A DNA stretch of 64,000 nt. Origin: Dryocola sp031988645. Lineage in GTDB: Bacteria; Pseudomonadota; Gammaproteobacteria; Enterobacterales; Enterobacteriaceae. The notes under the pieces were generated by a model. It was not told the origin of the DNA, searched no databases, and worked only from the letters and a program-made list of their open reading frames with translations. Made by a program: the position numbers and the translations under genes. The number at the start of each line of letters is the position of its first letter. The stretch's first letter is position 1. The stretch spans positions 1,364,001-1,428,000 of the forward strand of contig NZ_CP150452.1 in assembly GCF_051307045.1 (NCBI RefSeq), in the 5' to 3' direction. Shown here in pieces: positions 33,903 to 43,637 of this stretch.

Positions 33903-35057
33903 ATGGCAGATCAAAACGACAAGCCGGATAACGGCGAAGAGCAGCAAAACAGCGGCGCTCAAAAAAACAATAATCAAAAAGACGGCAGGCAGGACGAGAA
34001 CAACCAAAACGACGAAAAAAAACGCCCCGGCAAAAAGCCGCTGATTATTTTGGGCGTCGTCGTTGTAATCATGGTTATCGTGGCGGCAGTGTGGTGGTTT
34101 CTGACCCGTAATGAAGAAACCACCGACGATGCTTTCACCGAAGGTAACGCGGTGACCATCGCCCCGAAAGTGGCGGGCTACGTGACGGAATTACACGTCG
34201 GTGATAACCAGCGGGTGCATAAAGGTGACCTGCTGGTGGTTATCGATCCGCGGGATGCCGCCGCGCAGCGCGACCAGGCCCGGGCGCAGGTCGGCCTTGC
34301 GGAGTCACAGCTGCATCAGGCGCAGGCGCAGCTCGAACTGGCGAAAGTGCAGTATCCGGCCCAGCGCGATCAGGCGCTGGCGCAGGTCGCCAAAGCGGAA
34401 GCGGATTTAGCCAACGCCCGCGCGGAATACAAACGCCAGCGCGGCGTGGATCCCCGCGCCACTTCCCAGCAGAATATCGACACCGCCAGCGCGCAGCTGC
34501 GTTCAGCAGAGGCCGGCGCGGCCAACGCCCGTGCGCAGCTTGAGGTCGCAAACCAGGTCAAACTGCAAATCCGCCAGCAGGAAACCAACGTGGAAGCCCG
34601 CGCCCGGCAGGTGGATCAGGCCAAAGCCCAGCTTGAGACGGCAGAGCTGAATCTCTCTTATACCCAGGTCCGCGCGCCGTTTGACGGCTTTGTCACGCTG
34701 CGTAACGTGCAGCTCGGCTCGCTGGTGCAGGCCGGCACGGCGCTGTTTTCAGTGGTTTCCCCGGATATCTGGGTCACCGCGAACTTTAAAGAGTCCCAGC
34801 TTGAAAGAATGCGTCCTGGCAATAAGGTGACGCTCAGCGTGGACGCCTACCCGGATATGGAGCTGGAAGGGCATATCGACAGCATTCAGCAGGGTAGCGG
34901 CTCGCGCTTCTCGGCCTTCCCGGCGGAAAACGCCACCGGCAACTTTGTGAAAATCGTGCAGCGCGTGCCGGTGAAAATTGTCATTGATAAAGGGCTGGAT
35001 GCGAATCATCCGCTGCCGCTGGGGCTGTCCGTCGAACCGAAGGTCACGGTCGAATGA
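33903..35057 (+). CDS. EmrA-like membrane fusion protein (HlyD family)
   Basis: A 384-residue periplasmic adaptor. The first 45 residues are unusually rich in Asn, Gln, Asp and Lys, followed by one membrane helix (about 46-67). Next come the HlyD barrel-sandwich start (DDAFTEGNAVTIAPKVAGYV), a long alpha-hairpin rich in Ala/Gln (about 135-265), and YTQVRAPFDGFV. ATG 33903 is preferred over GTG 33864. It should link the MFS pump encoded next to the outer-membrane channel. Substrates are unknown. Confidence 0.85.
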   Translation: MADQNDKPDNGEEQQNSGAQKNNNQKDGRQDENNQNDEKKRPGKKPLIILGVVVVIMVIVAAVWWFLTRNEETTDDAFTEGNAVTIAPKVAGYVTELHVGDNQRVHKGDLLVVIDPRDAAAQRDQARAQVGLAESQLHQAQAQLELAKVQYPAQRDQALAQVAKAEADLANARAEYKRQRGVDPRATSQQNIDTASAQLRSAEAGAANARAQLEVANQVKLQIRQQETNVEARARQVDQAKAQLETAELNLSYTQVRAPFDGFVTLRNVQLGSLVQAGTALFSVVSPDIWVTANFKESQLERMRPGNKVTLSVDAYPDMELEGHIDSIQQGSGSRFSAFPAENATGNFVKIVQRVPVKIVIDKGLDANHPLPLGLSVEPKVTVE

Positions 35058-36634
35058 GCGACATGGCCGCTGAGCATCACGATAACTGGAAGCCCGCCAG
35101 CAATCCGTGGGCGGTGGCGATAGTCGTCACGCTTGCGGTATTTATGGAAATTCTCGATACCACCATCGTCAACGTGGCGCTGCCGCACGTCGCGGGTTCG
35201 CTCTCTTCAAGCTATGACGAATCCACCTGGGTGCTCACCTCTTACCTGGTGGCAAACGGCATCGTGCTGCCGATTTCCGCCTTCCTGAGCCGCCTGTTCG
35301 GCCGCAAGCAGTTCTTTTTAATCTGCATCGTGATGTTTACCATCTGCTCGTTTTTGTGCGGCATCGCCACCGAGCTGTGGGAAATTATTCTGTTCCGCGT
35401 GATGCAGGGCTTCTTCGGCGGCGGTTTACAGCCTACGCAGCAGTCGGTGCTGCTGGATTACTTCAAGCCCGAGGATCGCGGCAAGGCGTTCGGGCTGTCG
35501 TCGATCGCGATTATCGTCGCGCCCGTGCTGGGGCCGACGCTCGGCGGATGGATAACCGACAACTATTCCTGGCGCTGGGTGTTTTTCATCAATATCCCGG
35601 TGGGTATCGTCACGGTGCTGGCGATTTATCAGCTGCTGGAAGACCCGCCCTGGGAGCGCAAATCTGCAGAAAAACTCACCGTCGACTGGACCGGCATCGG
35701 CCTTATCGCGCTTGGCCTCGGCTGCCTGCAGGTCATGCTCGATCGCGGCGAAGACGACGACTGGTTCTACTCGAACTTTATCCGCACCTTCGCCGTGCTG
35801 ACGATAATCGGCATCATCGGGGCGATTTTCTGGCTCGTCTACGCCAAAAAGCCGGTGGTGGATTTACGCTGCATGAAGGATAAAAACTTTGCCGTTTCCA
35901 GCATGCTGATGGCGGGAATGGCCATGATTTTGTACGGCAGCTCGGTGGTGATCCCACAGCTTGCCCAGCAGGATTTGGGCTATACCGCTACCTGGTCGGG
36001 CCTTGTGCTGTCGCCCGGCGCGGTGCTGATTGTGCTGACCATTCCGCTGGTTATCAAGCTGATGCCGGTTGTGCAGACGCGCTGGATTATCGCCTTTGGC
36101 TTCAGCTGCCTTGCCGCGTCGTTTTTCTGGTCGCGCAATTTAACGCCGAACGTCGATTTTGAAACGCTGGTGCTGTTCCGCAGCGCGCAGTCCTTCGGGC
36201 TGGGCTTCTTATTCGTGCCGCTCACCACCATTGCGTTTATTACCATTCCCCGCAGGCTGAACGCCGACGCGGCGGCGCTGTTCACCATGTTCCGTAACGT
36301 GGCGGGTTCGATAGGCATTTCGCTTTCAACGGCGGCGATTACCGAACGGGCGCAGGCGCACAGCGCCCATCTCAGCACCCATATGAACCCGTTTGACGAG
36401 CAGTTTCAGCAGGCCATTAAAAGCGGCGCGCAGGCGATTCGGAACTTCACGACGCAGATTGGCGACCCGACCGGCCTCGCCACCGGACAGCTCTATAAGA
36501 CGATGATTGAACAGTCGCGCATTCTCGCCTACATCGACGTGTTCACCATTCTGAGCGTCGTGGCTTTGCTGCTGATCCCATTATGTTTATTGCTTTCGCC
36601 GGTGAAGAGCGAAGGTGCTGCAGGAGCGCATTGA
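35054..36634 (+). CDS. EmrB-like DHA2-family MFS drug exporter
   Basis: A 526-residue inner-membrane pump with 14 predicted helices. The DHA2 motifs are LDTTIVNVALPHVAGSL, WVLTSYLVA, the motif A region FLSRLFGRKQFF, and motif C APVLGPTLGGWITD. It starts at 35054, overlapping the adaptor gene by ATGA. With its neighbours it forms a proton-driven tripartite exporter across both membranes. The set is not part of this locus in E. coli. Confidence 0.88.
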   Translation: MSDMAAEHHDNWKPASNPWAVAIVVTLAVFMEILDTTIVNVALPHVAGSLSSSYDESTWVLTSYLVANGIVLPISAFLSRLFGRKQFFLICIVMFTICSFLCGIATELWEIILFRVMQGFFGGGLQPTQQSVLLDYFKPEDRGKAFGLSSIAIIVAPVLGPTLGGWITDNYSWRWVFFINIPVGIVTVLAIYQLLEDPPWERKSAEKLTVDWTGIGLIALGLGCLQVMLDRGEDDDWFYSNFIRTFAVLTIIGIIGAIFWLVYAKKPVVDLRCMKDKNFAVSSMLMAGMAMILYGSSVVIPQLAQQDLGYTATWSGLVLSPGAVLIVLTIPLVIKLMPVVQTRWIIAFGFSCLAASFFWSRNLTPNVDFETLVLFRSAQSFGLGFLFVPLTTIAFITIPRRLNADAAALFTMFRNVAGSIGISLSTAAITERAQAHSAHLSTHMNPFDEQFQQAIKSGAQAIRNFTTQIGDPTGLATGQLYKTMIEQSRILAYIDVFTILSVVALLLIPLCLLLSPVKSEGAAGAH

Positions 36635-36635
36635 T

Positions 36636-38166
36636 ATGAACAGGAAAATGTGGATGACCACGCTGGCGCTGCTGGCGTCCGGCTGCGCCGTCGGGCCGGA
36701 TTATCAGCCGGCCAGGCCGCAAACGCCCGCAAGCTTTAACGACGCGGCCAACCAGAACGCGCCGGGCGTGGCTTCGCGCGCGCAAACCACCGCAACCGAT
36801 CCGCGCTGGTGGAAAAGTTTTCACTCCCCGCAGCTTGATAGCCTGATCGAGCGGGCCATCGCCGGCAATCTGTCCCTGCAGCAGACCGTGCTGCGCATTG
36901 CCGGATCGCGTGAGCAAATCACCCAGGCGGGCGGCGCGTTTTACCCGAGCGTTAACGGCAGCGCGAGCGTTACGCGCCAGCAGCTGGGGCTGGAGGGCGA
37001 ATTAAAATCCCATGGCGTCTATGACCAGCTTAACGAGGCCGATCCTTCCCTGAACGGCGCTTTGGATCCTCTAACCAAGCCGATAACGCTCTACCAGGGA
37101 AGCTTCGACGCCAGCTGGGAGCTGGATTTATGGGGCAAGGTGCGGCGTCAGGTCGAGGCGGCGAAGGCCCAGCAGGATGCGGCAATCGAACAGCGCAACG
37201 ACGCGCTGGTATCGCTTGAAGCGGAGGTGGCCCGCGCCTGGCTGCAGCTGCGCGGGGCGCAAAGCGTGATGCAGACGCTGCAAACGCAAATCGATACGGC
37301 GCAGCAGACGCTCGAGCTGACCACCAGCCGCCAGAAGGGCGGGCTGTCCCCGCAGATGGACGTGGAAAACGCGCGCGCGCAGCTTGGCAATCTTCAGGCG
37401 CAGCTGCCGCAGTATCAGGCGCAGGAACGCCAGGCGATGAACGGGCTTGCGGTGCTGCTGGGCAAGCCGCCGGGCGCGCTTGACCCGGAGCTGACGGCGA
37501 AACAGGCGTTGCCGAAGCTGCCGGATATCGTGTCCGTGGGCATTCCGGCAAACCTCGCCCGACGTCGTCCGGACGTGCGGGAAGCGGAAGCCAATCTTCA
37601 TGCGGCGACCGCGCAAATTGGCGTATCCGTGGCCCAGCTTTTCCCGTCGCTTTCACTTACCGGGCAGCTGGGTTTACGTAATGACGAGTCGGGTTATTTA
37701 CTCGACTGGGCCAGCCATTTTTACAGCTTCGGCCCGCAGGTTTCGATACCGATTTTCCAGGGCGGGCCGGCTGGTTTCCAGCGTGAAGGTCGCGCGCGCG
37801 CAGCAGGGCAGCGCGGTGCTGCAGTATCGTCAGACCGTCCTGACCGCCTTGCAGGATGTGGAAAACGCGCTGGTGAGCTATCGCACCGACCAGCAGCGGG
37901 AGGCGGGCCTGGAACAGACTACGCAGTCGCTGCAGACCGCGTTCGATCTGGCAAGCGACAGCTATCGCAAGGGCATCGCCACCTTTATCGACGTGCTGGA
38001 CGCCCAGCGGCAGCTGGCCCAGGCCGAGCAGCAGCGCGCCCAGGCGCGGGTACAAAGCAGCATTGATTTAGTCGCCCTGTATAAAGCCCTCGGCGGCGGC
38101 TGGGAGCCGTATCAGCAGGTGAATCTGCCTGATTATTCCGTATTCGGCGACGCGCCGCGCGGCTAG
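36636..38166 (+). pseudogene. RND/EmrAB-type outer-membrane efflux lipoprotein, frameshifted at 37764-37768
   Basis: Joined frames give about 509 residues of the NodT/OprM family. The lipobox LLASGCAVGPDY gives an N-terminal lipid-modified Cys. Conserved parts are WWKSFHSPQLD, QAGGAFYPSV, ASWELDLWGKVRRQ and, after the break, VSSVKVARAQQGSAVLQYRQTVLTALQDVENAL. The expected SIPIFQGGRLVSSV is broken by one extra G or C in GGCGGGCCGG. It ends at 38166. With the two preceding genes it completes a tripartite efflux system. Confidence 0.85.
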
Positions 38167-38288
38167 ATTTTTGCAGAATCGGGCAAGAAATGGGTAGAAA
38201 TCCACCATTTCAGAACGGGAAAGTGGGCGTATAACTGTCAGGCCGTTGAAGAAAAACTATCTGAAACCCTGAACATGAGGTCACCACT

Positions 38289-39323
38289 ATGCGTTATAAA
38301 AAACTTGGTAACACCGGTCTGTTTGTTTCGGAGCTATGCCTTGGCACCATGACCTTTGGTGGCGAGGGCGGCATGTGGGGCAAGATAGGCAACCTTGCCC
38401 AGTCCGACGCGGAAAAGCTGGTCGGCGGCGCGCTGGATGCGGGCATCAACTTTATTGATACCGCGAACGTTTACTCCGAAGGACGCTCGGAGATTATTAC
38501 CGGCCAGGCGCTCAAAAATCTGAAGGTCCCGCGTGAAAACGTGGTGGTTGCTACCAAGGTGTTCGGCGAAACCGGCACCGGCGCAACCAACTCCCGCGGC
38601 TCGTCGCGCTACCACATCATCAACAGCGTGAAAGACAGCCTGCAGCGCCTGCAGCTCGACCATATCGATCTTTACCAGCTGCACGGTTTTGATCCGGCAA
38701 CGCCGATCGAAGAAACCCTGCGGGCGCTGGATACGCTGGTGCAGCACGGGCACGTGCGCTATATAGGCGTGTCGAACTGGGCCGCGTGGCAAATCATGAA
38801 GGCGCTGGGGATTTCCGAACGTCTGGGTCTTGCGCGCTTCGCATCGCTGCAGGCTTACTACACCATCGCCGGACGCGATCTTGAGCGCGAGCTGGTGCCT
38901 ATGCTGCAAAGCGAAGGCGTGGGGCTGATGGTCTGGAGCCCGCTGGCGGGCGGCTTGCTGAGCGGCAAATACGGCCGCGACGGCAAGGCCGAAGAGGGCA
39001 GCCGCCGCATCGAGTTCGACTTCCCGCCGGTCAACAAAGACCGCGCCTTCGACTGCGTGGACGTAATGCGTGAAATCGCAGAGGGCAAAGGCGTTTCCGT
39101 AGCCCAGGTCGCGCTCGCCTGGCTGCTGCATCAGCAGGTGGTCAGCAGCGTGATTATCGGCGCCAAACGGGTGGAGCAGCTTAACGATAATATCGCCGCG
39201 ACGCAGATTCGCTTCACCGACGATGAGCTGCAGAAACTCGATGCCGTAAGTGAGCTGCCGCGGGAATACCCGGGCTGGATGCTGGAACGGCAGGGAGAGT
39301 ATCGCCGTAACCAGCTGAAGTAG
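38289..39323 (+). CDS. Aldo/keto reductase
   Basis: A 344-residue NADPH-dependent TIM-barrel oxidoreductase. The catalytic tetrad is Asp57, Tyr62 (DTANVY), Lys90 (ATKVFG) and His132 (YQLHGFD). The C-terminal cofactor site is SVIIGAKRVEQLNDN. It is closest to the AKR11/YakC-like group that reduces aldehydes. The AGGTCACC leader upstream of ATG 38289 is a reasonable ribosome site. Substrate is unknown. Confidence 0.9.
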   Translation: MRYKKLGNTGLFVSELCLGTMTFGGEGGMWGKIGNLAQSDAEKLVGGALDAGINFIDTANVYSEGRSEIITGQALKNLKVPRENVVVATKVFGETGTGATNSRGSSRYHIINSVKDSLQRLQLDHIDLYQLHGFDPATPIEETLRALDTLVQHGHVRYIGVSNWAAWQIMKALGISERLGLARFASLQAYYTIAGRDLERELVPMLQSEGVGLMVWSPLAGGLLSGKYGRDGKAEEGSRRIEFDFPPVNKDRAFDCVDVMREIAEGKGVSVAQVALAWLLHQQVVSSVIIGAKRVEQLNDNIAATQIRFTDDELQKLDAVSELPREYPGWMLERQGEYRRNQLK

Positions 39324-39400
39324 TCGTGCGGCCGGCGCTTGCCCGCCCTGCGGTTGCTTCGGGTGGGTAAGCGCCAGACGCCGCTTCTTCGCGAAGCGCT

Positions 39401-40216
39401 TTATTTGTTAAAAGGCGCTTCGCGCTTGAGTACTTTATCAATCACATCCAGCACGCCTTCCGCGTTGTTATGCCCGGTCTGGAAGCGTGCGACCTGCTTA
39501 ATTTTGTCCGGCGCGTTCGCCATCGCAAAGCCGAAACCAGCCTGGCACAGCATCTCAATGTCGTTGCCGCCGTCGCCGAAGGTCACCACCTCGCCGTCGT
39601 GAATATTCCATTTTTCCTGCAGAATGCGCAGCCCGTTGGCTTTATGAACGCCCGGAATTATCAGGTCGATGGAGCCGTGGCCGCTGGAGACGGGCACGAC
39701 GATGCCTTCGAGAATCGCGGTCAGGGAATCCATGGTATCGGCGAGTAAATCATCCGGCAGATTAAGGGCGAATTTAAAAATCACGTCGTCCGGATGGGAG
39801 AAATTATCCACCAGCGCCAGGCGATGGTAGTACCTGCCCGCCATCTGCCTGAACTCTGCGCAATAGCTGCTCAGCGTATAGCCGCTGCGCTTGCCGCAGA
39901 CGATGACGGCCACGTGGGGCAGCGTCAGCAGATGGTTGATCACGGTATCGTACTGCTGTTTCGTCAGCGCGCCGTTGAAGACGTCCTCGCCTTCGCTTAC
40001 CACCCAGCCGCCGTTATCCGCCACAAACGAAATCTCATGTTCGATTTCCGGGAAGAAGGATTTGAGCTGGTAATACTGGTTACCGCTGGCGACGACAAAA
40101 CGAATGCCTTGCTCTTTCATCTGCCGGTACTGTTCGGCAAAACGCGCACGGTTATAGTTTTTACTGTCGTCGAGAAAAGTGCCATCCATGTCTACGGCAA
40201 TTAGTTTTACACTCAT
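39401..40216 (-). CDS. ybiV: HAD-family sugar phosphatase YbiV
   Basis: A 271-residue Cof-type HAD hydrolase, the same length as E. coli YbiV. The nucleophile and acid are in VDMDGTFLDD (Asp9, Asp11), motif II is VVASGNQYYQL, the cap domain follows, and motif IV is VTFGDGGNDIEML. It dephosphorylates small sugar phosphates such as ribose-5-phosphate and fructose-1-phosphate in E. coli. An inverted repeat GCGAAGCGC/GCGCTTCGC straddles its 3' end. Confidence 0.9.
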   Translation of the reverse strand: MSVKLIAVDMDGTFLDDSKNYNRARFAEQYRQMKEQGIRFVVASGNQYYQLKSFFPEIEHEISFVADNGGWVVSEGEDVFNGALTKQQYDTVINHLLTLPHVAVIVCGKRSGYTLSSYCAEFRQMAGRYYHRLALVDNFSHPDDVIFKFALNLPDDLLADTMDSLTAILEGIVVPVSSGHGSIDLIIPGVHKANGLRILQEKWNIHDGEVVTFGDGGNDIEMLCQAGFGFAMANAPDKIKQVARFQTGHNNAEGVLDVIDKVLKREAPFNK

Positions 40217-40244
40217 CGAATCCTCCGTTGAACTACGTCATTCA

Positions 40245-41462
40245 TTATTCTGTATCACTTGCCAGCCGGGTGCACGGCGAAGGTTTCGCCACGGCACGGG
40301 CAACCAGCGCGGCGACCACCATCAGCGCGAGCACCACCAGCATAGCAAGGCGTAGCCCATAATGTTCGCCGAGGAAGCCAAGCAGCGGCGGCCCTACGAG
40401 AAAAGCAACGTAGCCCGAAGCGGCAACCACGCTTACGCGGGTCGCCGGATCCGGCCCGGTATCGCCCGCGGCGGAAATCGTCAGCGGGAAGCCAAGGGAA
40501 GTACCCAGCCCCCATAAAATGACCGACACGCCGGCGAGGAAGGCGCTGTCGACAAAGATGATCATGCCGATGCCGAGAATGCCCATCAGCGCGCAGGCCC
40601 GTACCACCGTCACGCGGCTGTAGCGGTCGATAAACCAGCCGCCGGTAAAGCGCCCAACGGTCATGCCCAGCGTAAAGCCAACGTAGATCAGCGAGCCGGA
40701 TGTCGGGCTAAAGCCATGGCCATCGACCATCAGCAGCGGCAGCCAGTCGTTGGCCGAGCCTTCGGCAAAGGCCATCGCCAGCACGATGGTGCCAATCAGC
40801 AGCAGCTGAATATCTTTATAAAAAGGCGGGTGCGGCTCGGCCGGATTTGCGGCATCGCCCGCGGGATTTTCTTTGCCGACGCCGTGCGGTATGGCGCGGA
40901 TCGCAACCGCAATCGGCACGATGACCAGCAGACCTATCAGCAGCAAATGGCCGAAGGCGACGAAGTTAATGGCCGTCAGGCTCATGCCGATGCCCGCGCC
41001 CACCAGCGTGCCGAGGCTGTAAAAACCGTGCATCATCGGCAGCACGGTCTTTTTCATTAGCCCTTCGACAATGGCGCCTTCCACATTCATCGCCACTTCG
41101 GACGAGCCAAGCCCCATTCCCAGCACCGCAAGACCAAGAGCAAAGAGAACCGGCGATGAGAAGAACAAAGCGCTGCCCATACCCAGCATGCCGGCGACCA
41201 TCAGCGTCATGCCGCTGCGGATAATATTGTGCGTGCCGAAGCGTTTAACCAGCCAGCCGGAGCATAAAATACCGCTCATTGAGCCGACGGAGAGGCCAAA
41301 CAGCACGATGCCCATGCCGGCGGTGGACACGCTCAGCGTATCGCGGATGGCCGGGGTGCGCGTCGCCCAGGAAGCCATCACCAGGCCGGGCAGAAAGAAG
41401 AAGGCGAACAGCGCCCAGGTACGATGCAATAAGGCTTTTCTTTGGGTCGGAGCGGCAGGCAT
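40245..41462 (-). CDS. ybjJ: MFS transporter YbjJ
   Basis: A 405-residue 12-helix transporter. Long stretches match E. coli YbjJ, such as RTWALF-FFFLPGL-MASWATRTPAIRD and EGSANDWLPLLMVDGHGF. ATG 41462 agrees with the homologue; the open frame upstream to 41567 lies in the regulatory region. The substrate is unknown. It is divergent from rcdA, as in E. coli. Confidence 0.9.
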   Translation of the reverse strand: MPAAPTQRKALLHRTWALFAFFFLPGLVMASWATRTPAIRDTLSVSTAGMGIVLFGLSVGSMSGILCSGWLVKRFGTHNIIRSGMTLMVAGMLGMGSALFFSSPVLFALGLAVLGMGLGSSEVAMNVEGAIVEGLMKKTVLPMMHGFYSLGTLVGAGIGMSLTAINFVAFGHLLLIGLLVIVPIAVAIRAIPHGVGKENPAGDAANPAEPHPPFYKDIQLLLIGTIVLAMAFAEGSANDWLPLLMVDGHGFSPTSGSLIYVGFTLGMTVGRFTGGWFIDRYSRVTVVRACALMGILGIGMIIFVDSAFLAGVSVILWGLGTSLGFPLTISAAGDTGPDPATRVSVVAASGYVAFLVGPPLLGFLGEHYGLRLAMLVVLALMVVAALVARAVAKPSPCTRLASDTE

Positions 41463-41511
41463 GGATGGGACCAGTAAAGTAAGACGGATGTCATTTACAC
41501 TAGCAAGAATG

Positions 41512-41525
41512 TGTACATTTGTACA
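41512..41525. promoter_or_regulatory. Palindrome in the ybjJ-rcdA divergent promoter
   Basis: TGTACATTTGTACA: two copies of the self-complementary TGTACA separated by TT, midway between the ybjJ (41462) and rcdA (41583) starts. Candidate operator for the TetR-type RcdA. The assignment rests on symmetry and position only. Confidence 0.55.
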
Positions 41526-41582
41526 TAATCCCCCACAGACTCTTTTCTCCGCCGCCGACACCGGCATTTAACAGGACTTAGC

Positions 41583-42129
41583 ATGAGCAAAGCACCACGA
41601 CGCAACGATCCTGACCGGCGCGCCCGCATTCTGCAGGCCACGCTGGATATGCTGGTAGAGCACGGCGTCAGCCATATCACGCACCGAAAGATCGCGGAAG
41701 CGGCGGGCGTATCGCTGGGATCGATGACCTACTATTTTGACGGCATCGACTCGCTGCTAAGCGAAGCCTTCACTCAGTTCGCGCTTGGTATGTCGGACAG
41801 CTATCGCGCGCGGCTTGAAAGGGCGAAAAACGCGCAGGAAGCCTGCGAGGGCCATCGTCGACATGATTTGCGGCGAGGAGATTGCCACCTCTTACAATCT
41901 GCAGGTGATGTACCAGCTTTATGCCTACGCCAATCGTACGCCGCCGCTCAAAACCATCATGCAGGACTGGATGAAGCGCAGCCAGCAGGCGTTGGAAACC
42001 TTCTTCGATCCTATTACCGCCCGCACGCTGGATGCCTTTATCGAAGGCATGACCCTGCACTACGTCACCGATCGCGAGCCGATGAGCCGCGAAGATCTTA
42101 CCCGCATGGTGGCGAAGATCGTGCGCTAA
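41583..42129 (+). pseudogene. rcdA: rcdA (ybjK) TetR-type regulator, frameshifted at 41849-41851
   Basis: Joined frames give 181 residues (E. coli RcdA 178). The first has the HTH (RRARILQATLDMLVEHGVSHITHRKIAEAAGVSLGSMTYYFDG) up to AQEACE. The second continues AIVDMICGEEIATSYNLQVMYQLYAYANRTPPLKTIMQDWM and ends DLTRMVAKIVR. One extra G in GAGGGCCATC causes the break. In E. coli RcdA activates csgD and other stress genes, complementing MlrA elsewhere in this window. Confidence 0.85.
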
Positions 42130-42286
42130 ATCTGGCAGGTGATTTTTTGGCGTTTGCCAGCTAGAGTGTGAAGTAGTTTCTTAACGCGAGCTTCACGCCA
42201 ATGTAGTTGTTCCTTTACCGATAACCACGGCTTTAAACCGACTTTACCGTCGGCCACTTACCTGTGCTTGTTGATAAGGGATACCT

Positions 42287-43522
42287 ATGTTTTTTCTTAT
42301 TCTTCGCTGTCTGCGGAAATACCGCTGGTTTGCGCTGCTCGGCGGCGCGCTGCTGCTCTCCTCGGTTGGTAACGGCCTTACCTACGTTATCGTTTTTGGC
42401 AAGCTTCTCACGCTTGCGGCAAAACCTTCGGCGTTGACCCTGGCTTATATTCTGGCGCTGGCTCCGGGCATTCCGGGCAGCATGCTGGCGGAAAAACTGC
42501 TCAGCCGAATGCCGCTTATTCCCATTGTAATGCTGGGTGAGCTGCTCGGGTTCGGCGGACTCGTCTTCCCGCTGTGGTCTTTATACAGCGACAACCAAAT
42601 TCTGCTGTTGTTAAGCCAGGCCGTAGCGGCGTTTGCCGGCGGTATGATGGTGCCCGTGCTAAGCCAGCTTCTGAAAAACGGTCTGCAATCGACAGAGCTT
42701 GCGGCGGCTTCAGGCCTGGAGACGCTGATCTTTGCGGCAAACGTAATTCTTGGCATTGGTATCGGCACGCTTCTGTACGGGCGCTTGCCCGCGCAGGCGC
42801 TCCTCGCTATGGATGCATTAAGTTTTGTCTTCGCTATTGTTCTGCTTTTTGCGGCGCATCGAACTTATCAGGCTGTCGGGCGGCAGGAGAAGACGGAGGC
42901 TGGCGGCAGGCTCAGGTGGCGCGGGCTTAATGAGATCCAGCGCCGCAGCCTGCTGTTGCTGCCCTCGCTTGCGCTGGTAGGCGCACCGGCAATGGCGCTG
43001 CTTCCCGCGCTGGCGCCGCATTTTAACGGTGAGGTTACGGATACCGGATTAATGCTGCTTTTAGCACGTAGTTTCGGACAGCTGATCGGTCCATTATTGC
43101 TCATGGAGGCGCAGCTGGCGCGCCAGAGCGGCAAACTGCATGCGCCGGTGATTTTCCTCGCGTTGTTCATCTGCTGTTATGTACTGGTTTCGATAACGCA
43201 CAGGCAAGGGCTGGCAATGCTGCTGATCGTAGCGGCGCATATCTTCACTAATATCGTTTACGTCCTGGCGACGCTAAATATTATGCGAACTTTCCCCGCC
43301 GCCTTAACCGGCACGGCAATGGCGAAATCATGGCGCTTGCAGCTGACGATCACGATGATTCTACCGGTTGCGGCAGGCTTCGCTGCTGATAATTACGATC
43401 CCGCATGGGTGTTATATATCTGCTCAGGCGGCGGACTTGCGGCGGTGATGATTATGCTGGCGTTGAATCATTTTGTCAGACGCGGGAGGGAAGGTGATTT
43501 GAAGTTAAAAGAAAACAGATAA
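42287..43522 (+). CDS. MFS transporter, function unknown
   Basis: A 411-residue, about 12-helix transporter of the major facilitator type. It has LLSSVGNGLTYVIVFGKLL in the first helix region and LAPGIPGSMLAEKLLSR as a degenerate motif A. I do not recognise a specific subfamily; it resembles the enterobactin-exporter-like MFS_3 group in layout. It stands alone, preceded by a 157-base gap after rcdA and followed by a terminator and the prophage. Confidence 0.75.
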   Translation: MFFLILRCLRKYRWFALLGGALLLSSVGNGLTYVIVFGKLLTLAAKPSALTLAYILALAPGIPGSMLAEKLLSRMPLIPIVMLGELLGFGGLVFPLWSLYSDNQILLLLSQAVAAFAGGMMVPVLSQLLKNGLQSTELAAASGLETLIFAANVILGIGIGTLLYGRLPAQALLAMDALSFVFAIVLLFAAHRTYQAVGRQEKTEAGGRLRWRGLNEIQRRSLLLLPSLALVGAPAMALLPALAPHFNGEVTDTGLMLLLARSFGQLIGPLLLMEAQLARQSGKLHAPVIFLALFICCYVLVSITHRQGLAMLLIVAAHIFTNIVYVLATLNIMRTFPAALTGTAMAKSWRLQLTITMILPVAAGFAADNYDPAWVLYICSGGGLAAVMIMLALNHFVRRGREGDLKLKENR

Positions 43523-43556
43523 TTTTTTGAATAAATAGGGTTTTCAGGCAATAAAA

Positions 43557-43578
43557 AACCCATTTATGTAAATGGGTT
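43557..43578. terminator. Bidirectional terminator at the chromosome-prophage border
   Basis: Stem AACCCATTT (43557-43565) / AAATGGGTT (43570-43578), with an A-tract before it. It ends the MFS gene 35 bases upstream and could also stop transcripts leaving int. The prophage attachment core must lie between 43523 and 43637, but the second copy is outside the window so it cannot be placed. Confidence 0.6.
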
Positions 43579-43637
43579 AGTGAAAACAATGAGTTATAAA
43601 TTAATCAATAAGTTAGGTTAGTGGTAAGGAGTGGCGA

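Noticed and set aside
43523..43637. tRNA gene or tRNA 3' end as attachment site
   Set aside because: No tRNA-like sequence is present next to int; the second att copy is outside the window, so the core cannot be defined.
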